A DNA stretch of 34,310 bases from Pseudomonadota bacterium (GTDB taxonomy: Bacteria; Pseudomonadota; Alphaproteobacteria; Sphingomonadales; SMXR01), in assembly GCA_022574255.1 (NCBI GenBank), contig JACZSK010000022.1, positions 1 through 34,310 of the forward strand, written 5' to 3'. The notes under the pieces were generated by a model. It saw nothing but the letters and a program-made list of their open reading frames with translations. It did no database searches and was not told the origin of the DNA. Positions 1 to 10,027 of the stretch are shown here, piece by piece (within the stretch, counting starts at the first letter, position 1; every line of letters starts with the position of its first letter). Position numbers and translations under genes: made by a program.

Positions 1-185
1 CTATCTGAGGCGATTTTGACACTGTTCCGGCAGATTTGGGCGCGGTCCAATTGGATTGGCCCAAAAAGCCCGGGCAAAGGCGTCAAAAATCCTCGTCGAT
101 ATGTACTATCGTCTGCGGTTTTTTCCTTTTTTCCGGGCATTTTGGAACCAACACAGCTCCACCCGGTAATGGAGTTCAAACCCTA
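1..185. other. non-coding or unrecognised stretch before truB
   Basis: No recognisable gene lies here. Frame 1 is open from the window edge to a TAA at 184-186 that overlaps the truB ATG (TAATG), giving about 61 codons, but the peptide is not one I recognise and its third positions are not GC-biased like the real genes around it. rbfA is the usual upstream neighbour of truB in this class, but nothing here can be identified as its tail. An ATG at position 36 would extend TruB by 50 residues that match nothing in the family, so it was not used. Confidence 0.4.
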
Positions 186-1097
186 ATGGGGCGTCGCCGG
201 CGCGGGAAAAAGATTGATGGCTGGATCGTTCTGGACAAGCCCCTGGGGCTGAGTTCCACGGCCGCGCTCGGTGCCGTCAAAAGACTGCTGCATCCCCAAA
301 AAGCCGGTCACGGCGGCACGCTGGACCCGCTGGCGACGGGCGTTTTGCCCATTGCCCTGGGGGAAGCCACCAAGACCATGCCTTTCATTGTTGATTCCAC
401 CAAGGAATATGAGTTTCAAGTCTGCTGGGGCGAGGAGCGGAATACCGACGACCGGGAGGGCGAGGTCACCCACACCAGCGACCATCGGCCCGATGCCCGG
501 CAGATAGACGCCGCGCTTGGGGGCTTCATCGGCGAGATCGAGCAGATACCGCCGGCATTCTCGGCAATTAAAGTGGACGGCACCCGTGCCTATGACCTGG
601 CGCGCGCCGGCAAGCCCCCGGAAATGAGGGCGCGGACGGTGCGGGTGGAGAGGCTGGAGCGCCTTGTGGGCGGCGAAAAGCATAGCGATGCGGAGCACAC
701 TTCGTTCCACCTGGTCTGCGGCAAGGGCACCTATGTGCGCGCCCTGGCCCGTGATCTGGCGCGCGTCCTCGGCACCCGCGGGCATGTCTCGGCGCTGCGC
801 CGCACCCGCGTTGGACCCTTTCAAATTTCGCACGCAATTTCGCTGGAATTACTAAATGATTTGAGCCATAGTGCGCGCGCTGAGGAAAGCATACTTCCTG
901 TCATGACCGCGCTGGCCGACATCCCGGCACTGGCCGTGACAGAAAATGAGGCAGACCGCATCAGACACGGTCAGGCCGTTAATCTTCCCACAGCCAGAAG
1001 CGGAACAATTTGCCTGACCCACGGCGGCATGCCGTTGGCGGTTGCGGAAGCATCCGAGGGCATTGTGAGGCCTCTGCGTGTATTTAATCTGGCTTGA
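186..1097 (+). CDS. truB: tRNA pseudouridine(55) synthase TruB
   Basis: TruB converts U55 in the T-loop of nearly all tRNAs to pseudouridine in the cytoplasm. The 303-residue product has the family N-terminal block (DGWIVLDKPLGLSS) and the catalytic motif GHGGTLDPLATGVLP, with the catalytic aspartate at about residue 47. A later block, GTYVRALARDL, is also typical. The ATG at 186 was chosen because family homology begins about ten residues in (RRRRGKKIDGW) and the length is normal; the longer frame from 36 adds a non-homologous tail. It is followed by rpsO after only 12 bases and then pnp, the widely conserved truB-rpsO-pnp order. Function is certain; only the start is a choice. Confidence 0.97.
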   Translation: MGRRRRGKKIDGWIVLDKPLGLSSTAALGAVKRLLHPQKAGHGGTLDPLATGVLPIALGEATKTMPFIVDSTKEYEFQVCWGEERNTDDREGEVTHTSDHRPDARQIDAALGGFIGEIEQIPPAFSAIKVDGTRAYDLARAGKPPEMRARTVRVERLERLVGGEKHSDAEHTSFHLVCGKGTYVRALARDLARVLGTRGHVSALRRTRVGPFQISHAISLELLNDLSHSARAEESILPVMTALADIPALAVTENEADRIRHGQAVNLPTARSGTICLTHGGMPLAVAEASEGIVRPLRVFNLA

Positions 1098-1109
1098 AAG
1101 GAGCAGATG

Positions 1110-1379
1110 ATGTCGATATCCGCGGAGCGCAAACAAGCGCTCATAAAACAATATGCCGTCGGCAAAGACGATACGGGCTCTCCTGAAGTGCAGGTCGCCA
1201 TACTCACCGAGCGTATCGTCAATCTGACCGAACATTTCAAAGACCATAAAAAGGACAACCATTCCCGGCGTGGTCTGCTGAAAATGGTGAACTCGCGTCG
1301 CAGTCTTCTCAGTTACCTGAAAGACCGGGACGAGGGGCGTTATACCAAGCTTATCCAGAGCCTCGGGCTCCGGAAATAG
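1110..1379 (+). CDS. rpsO: 30S ribosomal protein S15
   Basis: S15 is a primary 16S rRNA-binding protein of the small-subunit platform. The 89-residue product beginning MSISAERKQ carries the conserved core [26 protein letters not shown] and the ending [13 protein letters not shown], and has exactly the usual family length. Two ATGs are in tandem (1107 and 1110). The second is preferred because the Shine-Dalgarno AAAGGAG at 1097-1103 is 6 bases from it but only 3 from the first. The Shine-Dalgarno overlaps the end of truB, so the two are probably translationally linked. In E. coli S15 represses its own mRNA; whether that holds here cannot be read from the sequence. Confidence 0.98.
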   Translation: MSISAERKQALIKQYAVGKDDTGSPEVQVAILTERIVNLTEHFKDHKKDNHSRRGLLKMVNSRRSLLSYLKDRDEGRYTKLIQSLGLRK

Positions 1380-1390
1380 CGCAATTTTAG

Positions 1391-1420
1391 GGCCGGGGTC
1401 AGCAACACTGATACCCGGCC
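1391..1420 (+). promoter_or_regulatory. stem-loop in the rpsO-pnp intergenic region
   Basis: GGCCGGG at 1391-1397 pairs with CCCGGCC at 1414-1420, and TCAG/CTGA extend the stem inside. It lies 11 bases after the rpsO stop and about 190 bases before pnp. There is no T-run after it, so it is not a classical intrinsic terminator. In enterobacteria a hairpin at this place is cut by RNase III and is part of PNPase autoregulation; the same role here is inferred from position only. Confidence 0.5.
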
Positions 1421-1609
1421 AAATGCTCTTTGTGGTAACGCCTGACCTGATTGGCCCGGCATTTCGGAAAGCCGATGCCAAAGGAGCGGAAACAGAGCGC
1501 CGCCAATAAAGGTGGCATTTTAGAACCGGGCAATGAAGCCCGCATGGCCTGGTGGGTGAAGCGGCGGATGGCCGCCGTGAATCGCATCCGGCCCAATGAA
1601 GGTTAGAAG

Positions 1610-3757
<2,148 letters not shown>

Positions 3758-3785
3758 GCGAGAGGCGGTCCGAATAGAGATCGAG

Positions 3786-3817
3786 GGCGGCGCGGCAGGA
3801 AATTATGCCGCGCCGTC
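3786..3817 (+). terminator. strong GC-rich hairpin after pnp
   Basis: GGCGCGGCA at 3789-3797 pairs perfectly with TGCCGCGCC at 3806-3814 around the 8-base loop GGAAATTA, and the stem extends by about three more pairs. It lies about 30 bases after the pnp stop and ends about 27 bases before the next start. The tail is TGAATAAAACG rather than a T-run, so it may act as a 3'-end stabiliser or Rho-assisted terminator rather than a strict intrinsic terminator. Confidence 0.5.
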
Positions 3818-3844
3818 TGAATAAAACGGGTGCCAGGGGGCCCA

Positions 3845-5242
3845 GTGAAAGCATTGAACGCCATACGGCTTTCTGGCCGCGAGGTTTTGCCTCTCATCGA
3901 GGGGGGCAAGGGAGTCTCGATTTCCACCGGCGCCAGCTCTGGCCCATGGGCGCTGGCCGGCGGCGTGGGAACGGTCTCCGCGGTGAATGCCGATGCCTGG
4001 GATGCGGAGGGCAATCTCGTCCCACAGGTCTATCACGGCCGCACCCGGCGCGATCGCCATCTCGAACTGGTGAAATATGCCATAGCCGGCGGCATTGCCC
4101 AGGCCGAGAAGGCCCATGATATTTGCGGCAAGGCCGGCAGCCTGAATATCAATGTATTGTGGGAGATGGGCGGCGCCGAGGCGGTGTTGAGGGGGGTGCT
4201 CGATAAAACCCGCGGTATCGTCCACGGGGTAACCTGCGGCGCCGGAATGCCTTACCGGCTGGCCGAGTTGGCGGCCGGTTACGGGGTCCATTATTATCCC
4301 ATCATTTCTTCGGCGCGGGCGTTCAACGCGCTGTGGAAACGGGCCTACAACAGATTTTCCGAGTTTCTCGGCGCCGTGGTCTACGAGGATCCCTGGCTGG
4401 CCGGCGGCCACAACGGCCTGTCCAATGTCGAAGACCCTCTGATTCCCGAAGACCCCTACCCCCGCGTCCTGGCCCTGCGCCAGGTGATGCGCGAGGCGGG
4501 CATCGGCGACGTGCCGATCATCATGGCCGGCGGGGTCTGGTACCTGCGCGACTGGGACCACTGGATTGACAACGAAGAACTTGGCCCCATTGCTTTTCAG
4601 TTCGGCACGCGGGCGCTGCTGACCAGGGAATCGCCCATTTCCGACCACTGGAAGCGGCGGCTGATGACCCTTGAGGAAGGCGACATCCTGCTGCATCGCT
4701 TCAGCCCGACTGGCTTTTATTCCTCGGCCATCGAGAACAGCTATCTGCGGGAGCTTGAGGCCCGCAGCGAACGCCAGATCGCTTTCAGTCTGGAAGCGGT
4801 CGGTGACCATCAGGCCGAGTTGACGACCGGGCCGCGTCGCCGGGCAATATTTGTTACCCCGAGCGACAAAACGCGGGCCGAGGGTTGGCTGTCGCAGGGT
4901 TTTACCGAGCCACTGCGCACCCCTGAGCAAACGCTGATCTTCGTGACCCCTGAAAAGCGCGACGAAATTCGCCGCGATCAGACCGATTGCATGGGCTGCC
5001 TGTCGCAATGTAAATTCTCGAACTGGGCCGATAACGAAAAGAATTCGACGGGCCGAAAGGCTGATCCCAGAAGCTTCTGCATCCAGAAAACCCTGCAGGA
5101 TGTTGCCCACGGTGGCAGTATCGACGAGAATCTGGTGTTTGCCGGGCATAATGCCTTTAACTTCGCCCGCGATCCTTTTTACTCAAATGGCTTTATCCCG
5201 ACGGTGAAAGAACTGGTCGATCGCCTGCTGACCGGCGACTGA
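3845..5242 (+). CDS. nitronate monooxygenase family FMN protein with C-terminal cysteine cluster
   Basis: This 465-residue protein belongs to the nitronate monooxygenase/2-nitropropane dioxygenase family of FMN TIM-barrel flavoproteins, which also contains FabK enoyl-ACP reductases. Family marks are the N-terminal PLIEGGKGVSIS block, an AGGHNGLSN segment resembling the AGGH motif with the active-site histidine, and IIMAGGVW, the glycine-rich phosphate-binding strand of FMN. Near the C-terminus four cysteines (382, 385, 389, 412; CX2CX3CX22C) look like a metal or Fe-S ligand set. The GTG at 3845 was chosen over the GTG at 3830 because AGGGGG lies 4 bases upstream of it. It is convergent with the SH3 gene. 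The substrate is unknown, and it may be a reductase rather than a monooxygenase. Confidence 0.85.
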   Translation: MKALNAIRLSGREVLPLIEGGKGVSISTGASSGPWALAGGVGTVSAVNADAWDAEGNLVPQVYHGRTRRDRHLELVKYAIAGGIAQAEKAHDICGKAGSLNINVLWEMGGAEAVLRGVLDKTRGIVHGVTCGAGMPYRLAELAAGYGVHYYPIISSARAFNALWKRAYNRFSEFLGAVVYEDPWLAGGHNGLSNVEDPLIPEDPYPRVLALRQVMREAGIGDVPIIMAGGVWYLRDWDHWIDNEELGPIAFQFGTRALLTRESPISDHWKRRLMTLEEGDILLHRFSPTGFYSSAIENSYLRELEARSERQIAFSLEAVGDHQAELTTGPRRRAIFVTPSDKTRAEGWLSQGFTEPLRTPEQTLIFVTPEKRDEIRRDQTDCMGCLSQCKFSNWADNEKNSTGRKADPRSFCIQKTLQDVAHGGSIDENLVFAGHNAFNFARDPFYSNGFIPTVKELVDRLLTGD

Positions 5243-5261
5243 CAATCCCCTGCCCTGGCGC

Positions 5262-5816
5262 TCACTCGATTTTTTCACCGGCGAAGGTTCCCCACAGCGA
5301 TTCGCGCCGCAGCCAGCCCTTTTTGCCGCGCACTTCAATGCGGCACCAGGCTGATTCGCACCCGTGCACTTTCGCCAGCACGCCTGGCTGCAGCCGCAGC
5401 AGGGGCCGCGCCGCCGCGTCAGGCTTGGCGCGCAATACCCTGATGCTGCCGGTCACAATGGCGCTGCGCCGTCCGGAGAGAAGCCGGCCGTGCATCCACC
5501 CAACCGCACCATCCATATCCCTGACCCGTCGCCAGACGCCGTATTCCGCCGTCACCTCCAGGGGCAAATTCCGCCGCACATAGACCCACAGAATTGGATA
5601 GCGCCCACCGGGCCCGGTGCGCAGGTTGGCCTTGTCGGTGGCCAGCGATACGAAGCGCGGCACCGGAAGCCCTGATTCTCCGGTCACCACGCGCACCGCC
5701 GGCAGACTCTGGCTGTTGGTGTTGCTGGCGGTAAAAGTGGCCATGAGCATGGCGGCAGCGAATATTCCCGCCAGACCGCGCGCAGCTTTCTGCACTGGCA
5801 TGTCAGGCCGCTCCAT
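5262..5816 (-). CDS. exported bacterial SH3-domain protein
   Basis: The product of 184 residues starts with a signal-peptide-like segment (KAARGLAGIFAAAMLMATFTA) and is probably periplasmic. The mature part has SH3-like repeats of the alphaproteobacterial SH3_4 type: VSLATDKANLRTGPGGRYP, a WRRVRD/GWMHGRLLSGRR half, then VLRAKPDAAARPLLRLQPG and WCRIEVRGKKGWLRRESLWG. Such proteins are thought to bind peptidoglycan or partner proteins, but a specific role is not known. The ATG at 5816 lies one base after the stop of the upstream E1-like gene (TGAAATG) with GGGAG about 9 bases ahead. A longer frame from 5846 overlaps that gene and is less likely. It is the last gene of the ubiE-to-SH3 minus-strand run. 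Confidence 0.85.
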   Translation of the reverse strand: MERPDMPVQKAARGLAGIFAAAMLMATFTASNTNSQSLPAVRVVTGESGLPVPRFVSLATDKANLRTGPGGRYPILWVYVRRNLPLEVTAEYGVWRRVRDMDGAVGWMHGRLLSGRRSAIVTGSIRVLRAKPDAAARPLLRLQPGVLAKVHGCESAWCRIEVRGKKGWLRRESLWGTFAGEKIE

Positions 5817-5817
5817 T

Positions 5818-6603
5818 TCAGGTCGCTCCCCGGGTTTTACCGCCACAGGCGGTGCAGGCGGGGTCTTTGGGCAGCTTTATCAGGCGTGTGCGCGGACCCA
5901 GGGAATCATAGAGCATAAGTTGTCCGGCAAGACTGTTTCCCATATCCAACAGCTCTTTCAACACTTCCACCGCCTGCATGGTGCCGACGACCCCGGCCAC
6001 CGCCCCGAGAATCCCCTGGTCCGAACAGCTGCGCTCGGCGGCCTCGCCGGGATGCACAGGCAGGAAGCAGCGATAGCAGGGCAGGCCTGCGTCGTCGGTT
6101 GCCGCATGGGGTTTGAAGGTTGCCAGCTGCCCGTCGAAACCGGCGATGGCGCCCGACACCAGTGTTATTTTCAGCGCCACGCAGGCGTCGCTCACCGCCA
6201 GCCGGGTCTCGAAGTTATCGCTGCCATCGGCCACGATGTCATATCCGGCCAGCAATTCTGTGGCATTCGCGGCGGTTATCCGCGTCTCGTGGCATTCCAG
6301 GGTAATGTCCGGGTTGAGCGCGGCGATGGTCTCCTGCGCGCTCAGGGTTTTCGCCGTGCCGACCCGGGCGCTGGCATGCACGATCTGCCGCTGCAGGTTG
6401 GACAGGCTCACCACGTCGTCGTCAAAGAGGCCCAGCGTCCCCACTCCGGCGGCAGCCAGATACATCAGGAGCGGCGAGCCCAGGCCACCGGCGCCGATGA
6501 TAGCAACGCGCGATTGCAGCAGTTTCGCCTGTCCCGCACCACCCACCTCCTTGAGGATGATGTGGCGGGCGTAACGTTCCAGCTGTTGGTCGCTCAAGTC
6601 CAT
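5818..6603 (-). CDS. moeB: HesA/MoeB/ThiF family E1-like adenylyltransferase
   Basis: Proteins of this family adenylate the C-terminal glycine of a ubiquitin-like sulfur carrier (MoaD or ThiS). The 261-residue product has the nucleotide-binding GAGGLGSP at about residues 37-44, RQIVH with the family arginine, DGSDNFETR, two CxxC pairs that would bind zinc (C176/C179 and C250/C253), and a possible catalytic cysteine in ERSCSDQG (C193). No moaD, thiS or thiG lies nearby, so whether it serves molybdopterin, thiamine or another thiolation pathway cannot be decided. The symbol moeB is the common annotation, not proof. It sits 29 bases after dut, and its stop is one base from the SH3 start. Confidence 0.88.
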   Translation of the reverse strand: MDLSDQQLERYARHIILKEVGGAGQAKLLQSRVAIIGAGGLGSPLLMYLAAAGVGTLGLFDDDVVSLSNLQRQIVHASARVGTAKTLSAQETIAALNPDITLECHETRITAANATELLAGYDIVADGSDNFETRLAVSDACVALKITLVSGAIAGFDGQLATFKPHAATDDAGLPCYRCFLPVHPGEAAERSCSDQGILGAVAGVVGTMQAVEVLKELLDMGNSLAGQLMLYDSLGPRTRLIKLPKDPACTACGGKTRGAT

Positions 6604-6632
6604 GTTCGGTGAATCCGTCGTGCCGGGTTGGT

Positions 6633-7118
6633 TTATTTGCTCTCTCTGTCGCCCGCCTTGACGCCCGTGGAGCCGAAACCGCCCTCGCCCCGGCTGGTCT
6701 CGTCCAGGTTTTCCACAACCCGCCAGCGCGCCTGGGTCACCGGCGCAATAATCATCTGGGCGATGCGCATGCCGCGGGAAATCCGGTACGGCTCCGCCCC
6801 GAAATTCGCCAGGATCACCTTTACCTCGCCGCGATAATCGGCGTCGATGGTTCCCGGCGTGTTCAATACCGTAACACCATGTTTGGCGGCCAGGCCAGAG
6901 CGCGGGCGCACCTGTGCCTCATAGCCTTCAGGCAGCGCCAGGCAAAAACCGGTGGGCACCAGGCACCGCTCACCGGGGGCGAGAGATAATGTTTCACCCT
7001 CGGCAATGGCCGCCGCCAGGTCCATTCCGGCGCTGCCCGCTGTTTCGTACAGGGGCAATGCCAGCCCCTCGCCGTGGGCCAGCCATTTGAAGCCGACTTC
7101 CAGGGATGCCGCCGGCAT
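6633..7118 (-). CDS. dut: deoxyuridine 5'-triphosphate nucleotidohydrolase (dUTPase)
   Basis: dUTPase hydrolyses dUTP to dUMP and pyrophosphate, keeping uracil out of DNA and supplying dUMP for thymidylate synthesis. The 161-residue product has the motifs of the trimeric family in order: AGMDLAA (residues 30-36), [10 protein letters not shown] (72-81), [13 protein letters not shown] (86-98), RGMRIAQMI (115-123) and the C-terminal flap [10 protein letters not shown] (143-152). The ATG at 7118 overlaps the coaBC stop (TGATG), giving translational coupling; the in-frame TTG just before it would be redundant. The coaBC-dut pairing is common in proteobacteria. Confidence 0.97.
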   Translation of the reverse strand: MPAASLEVGFKWLAHGEGLALPLYETAGSAGMDLAAAIAEGETLSLAPGERCLVPTGFCLALPEGYEAQVRPRSGLAAKHGVTVLNTPGTIDADYRGEVKVILANFGAEPYRISRGMRIAQMIIAPVTQARWRVVENLDETSRGEGGFGSTGVKAGDRESK

Positions 7119-8338
7119 CAACCGGCCTTCCGGGTCAGGGCGTCGGCAATGCGGTGGGCCAGGCGGTCGGCGATTACGCTCTTCCTGGCTCTTTCCCAGG
7201 CCTCCACTTTGTCGGCGGTAATCAGGTGGATGCTGTTTTCGTCGGCGCCGAAGACCACCTCTCCCCGGGCGTCCGGCGACACATCATTGGCGATGATCCA
7301 GTCGCAGCCCTTGCTGGCCAGTTTCGCCTGCGCCTGCTCAACCAGGTTTTCGGTCTCGGCGGCAAAGCCCACCACCAGCTGAGGGCGGTTGTTCGACGGT
7401 GCCGAAAGCGCCGCCAGAATGTCCGGGTTTTCGACCAGTTTCAGCGCCGGTGGAGCGCCGGAATTCTTTTTTATCTTGCTGCCGGCCGGCGTCTCGGGCC
7501 GCCAGTCCGACACCGCCGCCACGCAGACCGCCACATCCACGGGCAGGGCATCCTCTACCGCGGCCAGCATGTCCCGGGCGCTGGTCACATCGACGCGGGT
7601 CACATGGCGCGGAACCCGAAGCGCTGTCGGCCCGGACACCAGGGTGGTTGCCGCGCCCAGCCGTCCCAGGGCTTCGGCGATGGCGTAGCCCTGCTTGCCC
7701 GACGAGCGATTGGCGATAAAACGCACGGGGTCAATGGCCTCGAGCGTTGGCCCGGCGGTGACCAGCGCTTTAAGGCCGGCCAATGGCCGTGCGCCGGTGC
7801 CGATCAGGGCGGTGATTTCGGCAACGATCAAGTCAATGTCGGCCAGCCGCCCGGCGCCCTCTTCGCCGCAGGCCAGGCTGCCGCTGTCGGGGCCAATACA
7901 GATAATTCCATCGGCCTCCAGCGCCGCCACGTTGCGTTGGGTCGAGGGCTTTTCCCACATCTCCACATTCATCGAGGGGCAGACCATCACCGGCTTGTCG
8001 CTGGCCAGCAACGCCGTGGTCGCCAGGTCGTCGGCGACGCCAGCAACCATGCGCGCCATCAGGTTGGCGGTGGCCGGCGCCACCACCACCAGGTCGGCCT
8101 CGCGCGACAGGCGAATGTGGCCCATCTCGGCTTCGTCGGTCAGCGAGAACAGATCGGTGAAAACCTTCTCGCCCGACAAACCCGCCACCGACAGCGCGGT
8201 GATGAACTCGGCTCCGCCCTCGGTCAGGATGCAGCGCACTCCGGCACCCTGTTCCTTGAGCCGGCGAATCAGCTCAAGCGCACGGAAGGCGGCGATGCCA
8301 CCGCCGATAATCAAGAGAATATTCCTGTCTTTCAACAT
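7118..8338 (-). CDS. coaBC: bifunctional phosphopantothenoylcysteine decarboxylase/phosphopantothenate-cysteine ligase
   Basis: CoaBC carries out two consecutive steps of coenzyme A synthesis: ligating cysteine to 4'-phosphopantothenate, then decarboxylating the product. In the 406-residue protein the N-terminal flavoprotein half has [40 protein letters not shown] with the active-site histidine, the substrate-binding CPSMNVEMW and [13 protein letters not shown] with the catalytic cysteine. The C-terminal ligase half has [33 protein letters not shown] and SKIKK. Serine replaces the more usual alanine in the PxMN motif. A 215-base gap separates it from ubiB and contains a good promoter, so coaBC-dut-moeB-SH3 may be a separate transcription unit. 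Confidence 0.97.
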   Translation of the reverse strand: MLKDRNILLIIGGGIAAFRALELIRRLKEQGAGVRCILTEGGAEFITALSVAGLSGEKVFTDLFSLTDEAEMGHIRLSREADLVVVAPATANLMARMVAGVADDLATTALLASDKPVMVCPSMNVEMWEKPSTQRNVAALEADGIICIGPDSGSLACGEEGAGRLADIDLIVAEITALIGTGARPLAGLKALVTAGPTLEAIDPVRFIANRSSGKQGYAIAEALGRLGAATTLVSGPTALRVPRHVTRVDVTSARDMLAAVEDALPVDVAVCVAAVSDWRPETPAGSKIKKNSGAPPALKLVENPDILAALSAPSNNRPQLVVGFAAETENLVEQAQAKLASKGCDWIIANDVSPDARGEVVFGADENSIHLITADKVEAWERARKSVIADRLAHRIADALTRKAG

Positions 8339-8389
8339 AGCTGCTCTGTCTCTATCTGCTGTTCCGCCGAAAGCCCGGCCCGGGCGCCG

Positions 8390-8417
8390 AGTTTAGGTGC
8401 AACGGGCGCGCTGTCAA
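8390..8417 (-). promoter_or_regulatory. sigma-70-type promoter for coaBC
   Basis: On the minus strand a consensus -35 TTGACA (8417-8412) is followed after 16 bases by TAAACT (8395-8390), which matches four of six -10 positions. It ends 52 bases upstream of the coaBC ATG in an otherwise gene-free gap. This would let coaBC-dut be transcribed independently of ubiE-ubiB. Confidence 0.6.
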
Positions 8418-8451
8418 ATAATCCTGTATCCGGCGGCAGTCCGTATTATTT

Positions 8452-8484
8452 CCCCCGCGAGTCGGGTACGGTCCCGCCCGGGGG
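8452..8484 (-). terminator. stem-loop between ubiB and coaBC
   Basis: CCCCCG at 8452-8457 pairs with CGGGGG at 8479-8484, with a nested CGGG/CCCG stem at 8463-8466 and 8473-8476. It lies about 70 bases after the ubiB stop and just upstream of the coaBC promoter, a fitting place for a ubiB terminator. No T-run follows on the minus strand, so confidence is modest. Confidence 0.35.
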
Positions 8485-8553
8485 AAGCTGGTTGAATATG
8501 GAGAGCGCGACAGGGTCTTTCCACTGTTTTTCAAAACAACTTTTCAGCCAACT

Positions 8554-10026
8554 TTATGCAACGGAATCCCTGGTGTCCGATGCGCTCTTTTGGTTTTTCT
8601 TCTCTTGTGCATCGAGAAAATCCTCGAGATGCTGCAGAGCATCAGGCAGGCGGCGCAGGAGGCGCGCCAGTGCGGCCAGCGCCTCGCCGGCGCGCGCCGC
8701 CGGACTCAGGTTTTCCCGCACCCAATGCTCCAGCACCGGACGCGACAGCTCCCACATATTGGCGTCGGGGTCGAGGCCCAGCGCCAGCCCTTCGGCCATC
8801 ACCATGCTTCTTTGCAAAGTCAGCAGTTGCGGCTGGGTCTCCATCTCGAACCGCCGCGTTGTGGCCATCAGCTGGGCGAGCATTTCGGCCAGCGATATTT
8901 CATTGATCGGCCGCCCGGCAATGGGCTCGCCGATGGCGCGCAACGCCTGGGCGAAAAGTTCGGGCGACTGGTCGCGGGGCACATATCCGGCTTCGAAATG
9001 CACGTCGGCCACATGGCCGTAATCACCCTCTTGAAAACCCCACAGAATTTCCGCCAGGTAGCGCCGGCTGGCGCGGCTCAGGCGGCCCATGATGCCGAAG
9101 TCCACCGGTACTATGGTGCCGTCTTTCTCGATGAAAAAATTCCCCTGATGCAGGTCGCCGTGGAAAAAGCCGTCGCGGATGGCCTGGGTCAGGAAGACGC
9201 GGACGATGGTCTCTGATATTTTCGACAGGTCATGCCCGGCCTTGGTAATCGCCTTTTTGTCGCGGATGGGGATGCCCTCGATCCATTCCAGGGTCAGCAC
9301 CCGCTGCGCTGTTCGCTGCCAGTCAATTTGCGGCACCCGGTAACCGGCCTCTCCGGTCATGTTTTCCCTCAGTTCCGAAGCGGCGGCGGCCTCGAGCCGA
9401 AGATCCATTTCGATCTCCACCGACTGGGTCAGTGTTTCCACGATGGCTGTGGGGCGCAGCCGCCGGGCATCCGGCTGGACCCGCTCCATGAGCCGCGCCA
9501 GCCACAGGAATCCCTGCAGGTCGCGGCGGAAAATTTCCTCGATGCCGGGCCGCAATATCTTGACCGCCACCTTGTTGCCGTCGCTGTCCGTGGCCAGATG
9601 CACCTGGGCGATGGAGGCGGCGGCGATCGGGGTGTCGTCAAAAGAAGCGAAAAGTTCATCGACCGGCGCGCCCAGCTCTGTCTCGATGGTGGCGCGCGCC
9701 TCTGCTGCGGAAAAAGGCGACAGGCGGTCCTGCAGGGCGGTCAGGTCGTCGGCAATTTCCTCGCCCACCAGATCTGGCCGCGTCGCCATGGTCTGGCCAA
9801 GCTTGATAAAGGCGGGGCCCAGATCCTGCAGGGCGGCGGCCAGCCGTTCTCCGGGGCGGCCGTCTTCCTTTTTTGCGGGCCACACGGTCAGCGCCGCCAG
9901 GCGTCTGAGAATCCGCAGCGCCGGCGCGTGCCTGCCGACAATGGCCATGGGAAAAAGGGCGTCGTGGCGGGCCAGCGTGCGCGCCACCCTCAGGAATCGC
10001 CATCCATGTCTGAACGCGCCGGTCAT
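8554..10026 (-). CDS. ubiB: UbiB, ABC1/ADCK-family atypical kinase for ubiquinone biosynthesis
   Basis: UbiB is needed for aerobic ubiquinone synthesis. It belongs to the atypical protein-kinase-like ABC1/COQ8 family with ATPase activity, and is no longer thought to be the hydroxylase itself. The 490-residue product has the KxGQ helix (FIKLGQTMATRPD), the alanine-rich AAASIAQVH nucleotide loop, VAVKILRPG with the kinase lysine, HGDLHQGNFF and VDFGIMGRL. The ATG at 10026 lies one base after the ubiE stop (TAGAATG). The protein ends in a charged tail (DAQEKKNQKSASDTRDSVA) and no C-terminal hydrophobic helices are visible, although UbiB proteins usually have a membrane anchor there. Confidence 0.95.
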   Translation of the reverse strand: MTGAFRHGWRFLRVARTLARHDALFPMAIVGRHAPALRILRRLAALTVWPAKKEDGRPGERLAAALQDLGPAFIKLGQTMATRPDLVGEEIADDLTALQDRLSPFSAAEARATIETELGAPVDELFASFDDTPIAAASIAQVHLATDSDGNKVAVKILRPGIEEIFRRDLQGFLWLARLMERVQPDARRLRPTAIVETLTQSVEIEMDLRLEAAAASELRENMTGEAGYRVPQIDWQRTAQRVLTLEWIEGIPIRDKKAITKAGHDLSKISETIVRVFLTQAIRDGFFHGDLHQGNFFIEKDGTIVPVDFGIMGRLSRASRRYLAEILWGFQEGDYGHVADVHFEAGYVPRDQSPELFAQALRAIGEPIAGRPINEISLAEMLAQLMATTRRFEMETQPQLLTLQRSMVMAEGLALGLDPDANMWELSRPVLEHWVRENLSPAARAGEALAALARLLRRLPDALQHLEDFLDAQEKKNQKSASDTRDSVA

Positions 10027-10027
10027 T

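Noticed and set aside
36-185. N-terminal extension of TruB
   Set aside because: The 50 extra residues match nothing in TruB, and the ATG at 186 gives normal family length and homology.
3803-5149. 448-codon minus-strand open frame
   Set aside because: It is the antisense shadow of the nitronate monooxygenase-like gene, which has clear family motifs.
7106-9022. 638-codon plus-strand open frame
   Set aside because: It lies antisense to coaBC and the end of ubiB, which are certain. Long antisense frames are common in GC-rich DNA, and the peptide shows no family motifs.
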